Source: Limnanthes douglasii subsp. nivea (taxonomy: Eukaryota > Streptophyta > Magnoliopsida > Brassicales > Limnanthaceae). Taken from it: a DNA stretch of 64,000 nucleotides. The notes below the pieces were generated by a model that ran no database searches, was not told the origin of the DNA, and saw only the letters and a program-made list of their open reading frames with translations. The translations under genes were made by a program, and so were the position numbers. The DNA lies in NCBI GenBank assembly GCA_036936605.1, contig JAUPFV010000003.1, positions 107,207,278 to 107,271,277 of the forward strand, given 5' to 3'. Positions 11,736-20,489 of this stretch are shown in pieces. The number at the start of each line of letters is the position of its first letter. Within the stretch, counting starts at the first letter, position 1.

Positions 11736-11809
11736 AAGAGAATCTCGCCGGATCGATGATTTCGCCGTCGAGTACAGCATACCAGAAGCAATTAGCGGAA
11801 ACGTTTAAC
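11736..11809 (+). pseudogene. Captured CDC20 N-terminal fragment, part B
   Basis: The frame ENLAGSMISPSSTAYQKQ followed by LAETFN is the CDC20 segment KEN...SP(S/A)..AYRKQLAE.FN that normally comes straight after TEGRKG. KEN is the destruction-recognition box region; here only the EN is certain because the base string TAAGAGAAT disrupts the Lys codon. Similarity ends at AAC (11809) and a stop follows at 11813. Together with part A this is one CDC20 exon cut at nearly adjacent codons by the 1.6-kb MYB-bearing segment. Confidence 0.8.
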
Positions 11810-11859
11810 AAATGATCTCCCTAGAGTCGATGCGAACTTTTGGCTGCGTGTGCGGTTTT

Positions 11860-12120
11860 AGCATATGCACCTTGATTCCTCCGTGGTGTTTGTTGGAAAA
11901 AAACTCGGTAGGCTACAATATATTTTGCACACGTGCTGTTTACTTTCTGGGAAATCAGACGAAAATCTCGTCTCAGTAGACCATCTAAATGCATGGACTT
12001 TAAATTTACGGCAGCCATAAATGGCTGAAATCTCTCTGCCTTTGACGAGACTTGGATAATTCCTCTTTGGCATTTCATTTTCTGCTTACAGTGTTTTGAT
12101 GGTAGCATATGCACCTTGAT
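11860..12120 (+). repeat. 17-bp direct repeats around an unexplained 244-bp block
   Basis: AGCATATGCACCTTGAT occurs at 11860-11876 and again at 12104-12120. The block between them is fairly GC-balanced and is open for 97 codons on the minus strand (12114-11821), but no family is recognised. It may mark another capture or an internal rearrangement of the retrotransposon. Confidence 0.5.
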
Positions 12121-12515
12121 GCCAGCAATTTAGTATGCTTTAAGTAGATAGCGGAAGCTCACACTGGCCAAACGCATCAAGTCAGGTAAGTTTGCTCAGC
12201 TTCCCTTATTTTGTTTAACCAGTACAATTTCTTGAAATAAATGACTTTTCAATATCAGCATACTTGCATGCATGTGATCAACTTATGTTAGTGCCCTTTT
12301 GTTGTGTTTGACCATTATTCTTACATAAAGAATACCATTTAAAGTAGCACGGTCAAAAAATAGGTATGTATTTAATATCATGAGTTGAATAAAGGAGGTA
12401 TGTATTTTATAGTTAATATCATGAGTTGACTAAAGGAAATTATTACCTTATCTTGAATTTAAAATATAATATGATAGAGTACATAAAATACAAAATTAGC
12501 TTACTAATTCTTAAT

Positions 12516-12587
12516 GGGGCATTTCGAGAATCGAACTCGGGACCTCTCGCACCCAAAGCGAGAATCATACCACTAGACCAAATGCCC
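12516..12587 (-). tRNA. tRNA-Pro(UGG)
   Basis: Read on the minus strand, 72 nt fold as a full cloverleaf. The acceptor GGGCATT pairs with AATGCCC, and the D-arm is GGTCTAGTGGTATGATT. The anticodon stem TCTCGC/GCGAGA has loop TTTGGGT, giving anticodon TGG (proline), and the T-loop is TTCGATT. One T-stem pair is lost (C49 opposite A65). A CCAACAA box lies just upstream of the 5' end, and an AAAA run (12492-12495, TTTT on the transcribed strand) about 20 nt downstream could terminate Pol III. No intron. It lies inside the LTR element at 8837-13883, so it is probably carried by a transposon. Confidence 0.95.
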
Positions 12588-12751
12588 AATTGTTGGAACT
12601 TATTTGTGTTTGGTGGTAATTTACATGCCTTTTTCTGATCTTGTTGCATAACTCTTTGCTGCTATGCTATCTCTTATGGTCTGTTACTAAAGATTCACAC
12701 ATGCTTTGTATTCAATCTGGTATTGACTGCCACAAATATAGTATTTTTATA

Positions 12752-13382
12752 TGTTGAAATTCATTATTATTTTGGATCTAAAGGATCTTCCAACAGTAGT
12801 TGGTCAACATTTGAAATTCATTATTATTTTGGATCTAAGAGATCTTCCAATTTTAATTGGTCAACACTTGAAACTCATTATTATTTTGGATCCGAGGGAT
12901 CTTCCAACAGTAGTTGGTCAACACTTAAAATTTATTATTATTTTGGATCCGATGGATCTTCCAACAGTAGTTGGTCAACAATTAAAATTTATTATTATTT
13001 TGGATCTAATGGATCTTCCAATTTTAATTGGTCAACATTCGAAGTTCATTATTTTAGATCAAAATGATCTTCCAACTATTAGTTGGTCAACATATGAGAT
13101 TTGTTATTTTGGATCTGAAGGATCTTCCAACATTAGTTGGTTAACACTCAAAATTTATTATTTTGGATCTGATGGATCTTCTAACATTTGTTGGTCTACA
13201 TTTCCTACATCTGTTGGTCTACATCTTTCCAACTATTAGTTGGTCAACATATGAGATTTGTTATTTTGGATCCGAAGGATCTTCCAACATTAGTTGGTCA
13301 ACACTCAAAATTTATTATTTTGGATCTGATGGATCTTCTAACATTTGTTGGTCTACATTTCCTACATTTGTTGGTCTACATC
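12752..13382 (+). repeat. 57-bp tandem repeat array inside the retrotransposon
   Basis: Units of 57 bp (later 54 bp) contain TTATTATTTTGGATCT, GGATCTTCCAAC and AGTTGGTCAACA. Because 57 is divisible by three, the array stays open and encodes a 19-residue repeat (HYYFGSKGSSNSSWSTFEI-like) in one frame. Around 13071-13227 and 13228-13382 a higher-order duplication with a 157-bp shift is visible. The units contain a short GGATC..GATCC-like inverted core and TTGGTCAAC/GTTGG complementarity, so they could form hairpins. No protein family is recognised. Confidence 0.85.
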
Positions 13383-13534
13383 TGTTGGCCAAGATATTTT
13401 ATGTTTTTACAGGTAACATTTGAAGCAGCGCCAAAATTATCTCTCAGAATTCTTCGCAACGATTGGGGGGCTACAAATAAGGAACAAGTAAAATCTAAAG
13501 TAGTGACAAAAATAGTCATTCCTTAGAATTCTTC

Positions 13535-13554
13535 GCAAGGACTAGGGGGGCTAC
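13535..13554 (+). other. Polypurine-like tract before the 3' LTR
   Basis: CGCAAGGACTAGGGGGGCTAC immediately precedes the TGATGAGGG start of the 3' LTR, in the place where plus-strand priming occurs. A similar ACGATTGGGGGGCTAC string at about 13459-13473 looks like a duplicate of it. Confidence 0.6.
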
Positions 13555-13883
13555 TGATGAGGGAATAATTTACACGATTCGCAAGTCCGATTTTTGGAAT
13601 ATTTAACCAATATGTACTTTGTAATAAGAAGTAAATATGTTTTTACTTAGTAAGTCTGTGGGATGAATTAGCCTCTAATGGACCAATTGTTTAAGTCCAA
13701 TGGCTCAATAGGCCCAACAGCCCACAACAATTGCTATATAAGCTAACTGATCTTTTCTTATAGAGAGGGAGATCATTTTTGCTAGGGTTTCAGTGAGGGT
13801 ATTTTCTTGTGGATCTTTCGAACTTTTCCTTTTTTTATATATTTTTTCAATTATCTTTCCGTTCTTGATATTTTTCATCATCA
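13555..13883 (+). repeat. 3' LTR of the non-autonomous element
   Basis: This 329-bp LTR runs TGATGAGGG to CATCATCA and matches the 5' LTR apart from two base changes, an inserted stretch (about 9 bp, giving TATAGAGAGGGA) and one extra T. It is followed by the ATATT target duplication. Confidence 0.93.
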
Positions 13884-13888
13884 ATATT

Positions 13889-16800
13889 AAAATATAAATG
13901 ATGTATCCACATATACATGAGAATTAACTAAAATAAAGCATATATATTGGGAATACAAACATAATTTTCTTTTGAAGAGAATATACGAGCCCTTATATGA
14001 CATCAGAATAAAAGATGTATTGAAAAATAAACAAAAATATCGTTATAGTATTTTTATGAATTCTCAAACTAAACAGAGGAGTATAAGGATCCATGAAAAT
14101 AAATGGTTATATTAAAAATGCATCAGCCATAAATACAATTTTCCTCAACTAGAGGAATTCAGTATTTATGATGCTTGGAAAATGTACAGGTAAAACAATC
14201 CTAATATTTGGGCAACATAAAATTATTTTTGTTAGAATTTATGGCGGAAGAACCACTTTCTTCATTAGCATATGCGGATGGAAGAACCATGTTTTATTCA
14301 TTCAGAAGTTTGGGAGGCAAAACCTTTTGTTTTCCAATGAAAAGTTTTGGCAACACATAAAACCGTTTTTTAAAGATGCAGGGAAAAATTTATTTCACGC
14401 CATTAAGAAACGCTAAGAGTAGATGTCTTACTTGTTCACTATTTCTTAAACGAGAAACCTTGTCCCGCAATAATTCTAAAAAAATGGATGAAGCAACATA
14501 TTTTCATCATTGTTTCTTAATGAGGAAGAAACTTTTCCACATCAATTAAAATTCATATCTTAACATTTTATCAAATATTTGGAGCCAGTATTTTATGTGG
14601 GCATGTAAGGACCATTCTATATAGAAGACCACTGCTCACGATGCACTAAATCCCAAAATAAACAAGTTTTAAATTCAGCCAAGTTTGATAAACCGTATAA
14701 ACAACAACCTTATTTTTTCATACTCTACATAAGATTTAATTACAATCTAAAATGTCTTTCTACTCGACCTCATGATCCTCCCCTTTCATTTTCCATTTTC
14801 ATAACAAAAACATCCAAACAACGTTCAAATATTTTTTGTTGATTTTACGATAGCCGAGAGTTGTCCTTCTATTGTAACTTCAATATTTATCACATATCAG
14901 GTAAGATTTTATCCAAATCTGAAAGTATAATTTGGTAAACATCCAATACGGTTTTGACTGTCTCCAATTTAATGATTATTTTCTCTCGATCAGCTAGTCG
15001 GGAGTAAGCATACTTCTTTATTTTTTTTACAAAAAAGCTTGGTCGAAATGAGCTTGCAACTCTTTCCAAACCTTTTGTTAGAGATAAACTTGTTTTTCTA
15101 CCGGTATTGTTTTTTGCTTTTCTTTACCTTTGATCCTTTAGGGGTTCGACCATCATTAAAAGTATCGGCTAAATATTGGATACTACCGCATCCTTATCTT
15201 TTTATGCTCTCGATACCATGCCAAAAAAATTAAAGATGGCATGCTATAAGTTAAGATTTATTCGAGAATTTTCTTACATAGATAATAAAATATATATAAT
15301 CAACTAAACTCAAGTCACACCTTTATTTATTGAGACGTTATATCACATTGACGCTCTAACTTCATGTATTTCTCTCATAAAGAAGTCATCATATAAGATA
15401 TAAATTATTATAGCTTTATAGGGGTTGATAGTTTGCAAACCGTTCGATGTGATTGTTGACGCGATAGTTGGGACTCATCATGAATCGTCTCCAATTGACA
15501 AAGAGAATGGGATAATTTTGAATGATTTTCCCTTAGTTTTGTGCAATGCAGTGACATGAACCTCCTATATAACCACAATGCGAGTGATAATAGAATAAAT
15601 TTTCTTCTAGTGGGGTAAGAAAAGAGGTCCAAAATAAATTTATTCTTTCATACTGGGGAATTATTGAGAGATCGACTGAACATTCTGCAAGCTTTGAATC
15701 ATTATTGTAATCAGCATTTCTTGGTTTATTTTTTGAATGAAAACTACCAAATTTAATATTTCTCTTCTATTATTTTACAGAATCTCTAACCTCGAGGTAT
15801 AAGAACCATTCAAACGTATAATTCTGCAACAAACTATACATGTTTGGTCTAATCTGAGGTGGTGATCGTATTATGAAAATGCCTACACGTCTCCCAGTCA
15901 TCACTAACAAAGATAAAGCTTTTATTTCAGCATTTCTTATAATGTAGAAGGTCCTTTACTACTAAGTATTTATTGGGTAGATACATGTAGTAGTAAGTCC
16001 GGTAAATTTATGATCGTAATCACCAGAAAATATTCCATGAAAAAATATAGTTGATAAAGTGTGCGATCATAATTGAGGTATGAGTAACCCATTTAGAAGT
16101 CTGAAATCTCTAATTTTTTTTTTAAAATAGGAAAACTCTTTGACCCTTTAGAAGATACGTTATCTTCGGATCGAATCTCTATACTTATAATACAATAAGG
16201 ACCACGTATTTTTTTCTCTATTTGAGTGTTGATATACTAGGGTTATGTTTATATCTCCAATATAAAAAACACTCTGATTAAAATTATAAAAAATCGTATA
16301 TAAAGAAAACATAAATAAGTGTCAATCTACTATGATATTTTAGATTTTTTAAAATCATTTTATATTGAACTTGTGAAAACTACATAGCAAAAAACTACAT
16401 GCAGATCCACTAATTTATGCAAAAATAATAATCATATTTAGCTTGTGAAAACCTTTGAACATCAAAATAAAATAAAATAAAATAAAAGCCTAAACAAATT
16501 TAATATATTAACAAACATCGATTTTAAAAAAATGATTATATTTGAATTTGTTAAACAAATACATAACATCAAAAAATAAACCTGTAAAAACTACACAACA
16601 CCAAAAAAACTACAATAATTCAATATGGGAAAAAAGTTAATTAACGCTATTAAGTAAAAAAATCTAATATATACATTTAAGATTTATAGATTTGCTGAAT
16701 TTATCGAGAAAAACATTATTTATTATTTAAAGTTATTGATAGTGTAGGTTAAAATAACTGTGATATATATATTTTCGAAGACTTTTAAGGGCTGAGATAG

Positions 16801-19138
16801 ACAACCGAAGACTTAACACCGTAAATTTTAAATCTCTATGATGACAGAAGTTAGCTTGACATTTAGGTGCATAGACATTGCTTTGAACGTAGAGGTGAGT
16901 TCTGCCGAAGGTCGAAGCTGATCACTTGTTGATTCGAAGATGGATAACATGTTCACCAAAAACTTATGAAGTTATGAATGCGAATTGTTAAACAAACAGG
17001 CAAAATTACTCCGTGAAGTGTACTAAAAAAATCTAAAATTACTTTGTGTTTTCTTGGATTTTTTTTCTTTTTTCTCTCCCTTCTTTTTATTTTCTCTATC
17101 TAAAAATAATTTTGTTCACTTAAAATTAGAAGAATTAAAACCAAAACTAAAAAATTTAACACTAAAACTATTAATTAAAATGTCACTTCTTACTATGAAA
17201 ACCACAAAATGATATATCCTAACACTTAATAACTTATGTTTTAACAAAAAAAAATATCTTAGCTATTATAAAAATTTCTCAAATCACATTGAGTATTTTG
17301 TTTTATAATAAATTGATATTGTTGTTAGTTAGTATGTGTCTTTTAGTAAGTGATAACGTACTAAAAAGACAAATTTAAAAGTTAAAGGTTAACAAGTTAA
17401 AAACACGGTATATGTATGTTCGTCAATGTCATGGCGGACACGATGGCGTTGGCGCCATGTCCCAAAGTTATTGTGTCTGCCATTTGCATGACGGAAAATA
17501 TCATCTTCTTTGACAAGATGATGGCGACGAACACTACATGGGCGTCATCGTCGGGCGGAATCAAGCGTTTGTTTGATTTCTTTTTAAAATTGTTTTTTCG
17601 AAAAAATAGAAAGATTTAATGGTTTATACATCTTTGATGTCCATGTTGGTTTGTATAAAGACAGACTTTGTTACCATTTCAACCACGACTTTTTAATTTT
17701 ACAAAGTTGAAAAAAAGAGGGTTTTGGTTAGTTTAAGTTTTGAATTCTTATTATTTTAGAAAGTTTTAAGAAGTAAAATGTTAGGTTATAGTCGATTTTC
17801 TGTTTTGCAACTTTATGGAGTAATTGATGACATAAAACGTAATTAAATAAACTTGTAATATTTTTTAAGGTTTTTTATTTAGTGATAATTTTATAAATAT
17901 TGAGAAATAAAAACATGCGACTTCACATAATGGTTTTGGCTGTTTTTTTAACAATTCTTGTTACGAATGTATTTCTAAAAAAAAAAAAGGTCACTAAGGA
18001 ATCTAAATGTATATGTATTCTCATATGTTGATCGATTATCGTTGATCTAGATGTGTTGGTACAAGGGTGTCACTAGACGGTTGTTTATGGTTTTGAATGT
18101 GGTTGAAACTTAATATTGTGATTATTCTGAACAGAATTCTTAAAAAAAATTTGTAATAGTCACATAGTTATATCTTATATTAAAAATATTAATAAAATGT
18201 TAGACTATCAAAATTTACAAAACGAACGAGAAAATTAAACAAACCTCAAAATGATCAAAAATTTTGTCAAATTCTCGCCACAATCAGTATATTCTAGATT
18301 GCGGCGAAACAATAAATATCTCAAACCTTTTCATTGGGTCGGACGATTTTCAGACCATTCTTCTTATCACCTATGTAATTTTCTAACATTTTAAGCTATC
18401 ATATCATATACATCCACTTGCTTCAACTATTTGTAGATATAAATTGAAGAGCTAAGTACCAAAAAAAATTAAAGTCAAGGATAAATTTGAAAAGTGAAAA
18501 TTGCTTATTCATTTACTTGATTATGAATTTGAGTATCTTAAATACAAATCACATGTAAAATTAGGATCCTAAATTCCAGATCAGTATCGTACTTATGTTA
18601 ATTGAATGAGTGGCCGACCATACATAGAATTAGCAACCAACTACCAAGCAAGGAGTCGAGAAGAATCTATATCTTGTTTCCTTCCTTCGGATGTGTTTCA
18701 TAATTTATTTGTTGGATAAAAACATGAAGATCTTTTTATTCTAATCATATATCTCATGTGGTTCAAATTCAGTACCATTTTGTTCTTTATTTTATTAGGA
18801 GTTGTATGTTTCGAGATTGTGTCAAGTTCAAAATAGATGATTAGTTATTTGTCTCTTGTTTTACATCATATAGTGTGCAATAGTGTAATTATTGACTTAA
18901 TTAGATATATGATTCTGTCAGTGTCGTTATCTAGTCCCTAATAATACCAACTAATTTACAAATATATGGCATCCCATGCAATATAATCTACCTAATAATT
19001 CGCAAGACTATGGTACGTGGTTGTCAAACTATATTACATAATAACAAACATGCGTGCAAGACTTGATTAGTATTTTTTTTTTTTTGTATTTAGAAAAAAA
19101 TAAAAGAAAAAATAGCAGCTTAATATAAATATTTTTTC
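13889..19138. other. Long AT-rich stretch without a recognised gene
   Basis: No protein family, tRNA or bounded repeat was recognised on either strand. A GC-richer patch at 17416-17560 is open for 67 codons (ATGs at 17416 and 17431) and contains the palindromic ATGGCGTTGGCGCCAT and an imperfect inverted pair (GTCATGGCGGACAC against GTGTCTGCCATTTGCATGAC). It could be a decayed fragment of a captured exon or repeat. Short frames at 14168-14416 and 15408-15632 have no recognisable motif and I do not call them genes. Confidence 0.5.
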
Positions 19139-19144
19139 AAAAAA
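19139..19144 (-). terminator. Pol III terminator of tRNA-Thr
   Basis: A run of six T on the minus strand, starting four bases past the tRNA 3' end, is a typical RNA polymerase III stop. Confidence 0.85.
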
Positions 19145-19147
19145 CAG

Positions 19148-19219
19148 AGCTCCCAGTGAGGATCGAACTCACGACCTTTCCCTTACGAAGGGAACGCAAT
19201 ACCACTATGCTATGGAAGC
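19148..19219 (-). tRNA. tRNA-Thr(CGU)
   Basis: Minus-strand 72-nt cloverleaf. The acceptor GCTTCCA pairs with TGGGAGC (one G-U), and the D-arm contains TAGCATAGTGGTATTGC. The anticodon stem TTCCC/GGGAA has loop TTCGTAA, giving anticodon CGT (threonine). The T-arm GTGAG/CTCAC has loop TTCGATC. No intron and no mismatch beyond the G-U pair, and a T6 terminator follows. It appears to be an intact nuclear tRNA gene. Confidence 0.96.
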
Positions 19220-20209
19220 GCTTGTGACTAAGTATACCATTATATATATCTGGCCAATTACAGCTTAAAATATTGACGGTTTATTTACAATCCATTTGCT
19301 TATGATATGACACGTTGACTTTTAGACATCGAAGATTATTATTCATTTTAAAGTTTGTCAATAGTTTATTTACTTATAAGATTTAATTAGTGTTCCTTTC
19401 TCGGTTGTATTAAATTATAATACGATATTAATAAAAATTAATAAAAAATTAATATGCCATTTAAATTGGTTTTATTAAAAAAAATTGTCCGAAAATATAT
19501 TTTCAAGTATGTTATCTCGTTTTAGTATCCGAATATTGGATAGTACCAATTAGTATTTAAGATAATTTTTTGGACAAAAATAACCGTGAGGGTATATAAA
19601 AAGGAAAATCGATGAGTTAATTTTTATCCCTTTAAGAAAAACTTTCTCCCCAATAATCGTTCTGAATACCAAAAGTAAAAAACGAAATAAAAAAATCTTG
19701 GAACCCTAAAAACTCCAGTCTTGTTGTCTTTGTTCAAACTCCGACGAGGGGAGGAACTATCCGACAAGTAATTCTGTTTCGTGGCAGACTTCATTTGGTA
19801 GTCAACGGCTAACCTTTTACCGATGAACGTCAGAATAGTGTTTTTCAGTATAAAATCGGTTCAAGGTACGTCGATATCGATTATATTTATTGTTTATTAA
19901 GGTATGTTTCTTGGTTGTTCGAATTACGGCTTCCTTGTATAACGTCTCCATGTTCGTTTAAGGTGAAACTCAGGTAGGCCTATTTACTGGCCGATAAACA
20001 GTTTATTGTTGGTAATCGTGGATAGAATGTTCATGGTTATTTAGTTGTTGTGTAGTTCCTAGAGAAAATGTCGATTTAGTTACTGGATCGTTTGTAATAG
20101 GCTTCAGTAGTTGTTGTGTGTAGTATTTTGTCTGCATTTTTCATAGTTTTAAGATATGGAACTTGTGTTCCTTGTATGTGCATGTCTTTGTGAAAGTGAA
20201 ATCGCGCAG

Positions 20210-20400
20210 TTGATACTTCCATAGATGGTATATCGCGTGCTGATGTGTATAATAATGCGATTGTAGCGTCGTGTTTATAGTGTGTATTTTCTTGCGTAAA
20301 AGGTAGTCTATAAATCGCATCATCTAGAACATAGTCAACGTAAATCGTAGTTTAACATCATACTTCTGAACGAAAATCGCAATGTGTATAATAACCCTTT
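20210..20400 (+). repeat. Left-end ATCGCG motif cluster of the MULE
   Basis: Diverged copies of a short motif appear every 30-60 bp: AAATCGCGCAG, TATCGCGTGC, AAATCGCATCAT, AAATCGTAG, AAATCGCAATG. The same motif recurs in an intron at 21650-21970 and at the right end (29720-29900, 31060-31510). Confidence 0.6.
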
Positions 20401-20489
20401 AAACAAATCGAGTAATGTTGTATAATAAGTGCATGTATGTCGCATCAATTAAAAAGTTCAGAAATAAAAAAATTGTTTTTGTAATTGCA

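Larger units (their letters stand above)
8837..13883 (+). mobile_element. Complete non-autonomous LTR retrotransposon carrying host gene fragments
   Basis: Two nearly identical direct LTRs (8837-9155 and 13555-13883) begin TGATGAGGG and end CATCATCA. The element is flanked by a perfect 5-bp duplication ATATT (8832-8836 and 13884-13888). A primer-binding site TGGCGCCGTCTGTGGGA starts at 9158, and a G-rich polypurine-like tract lies just before the 3' LTR. By eye the LTRs differ by two substitutions, an indel of about 9 bp and one T-run difference, so insertion was recent. The 4.4-kb interior has no gag, protease, reverse transcriptase or integrase. It holds host-gene pieces (CDC20 and a GAMYB-type MYB), a tRNA-Pro gene and a tandem repeat. 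It resembles a LARD-type element that must be mobilised in trans, probably by a gypsy element, judging by the primer-binding site. Confidence 0.93.

Noticed and set aside
12443..12649. Short frames across the tRNA-Pro gene on both strands
   Set aside because: The sequence is explained by the tRNA cloverleaf; the frames are incidental.
19560..19700. Terminal inverted repeat of the MULE against 32100-32260
   Set aside because: Only short phrases such as CTTCTCCCCAA and TTAATTTTTAT are shared, in the wrong order for a true inverted repeat.
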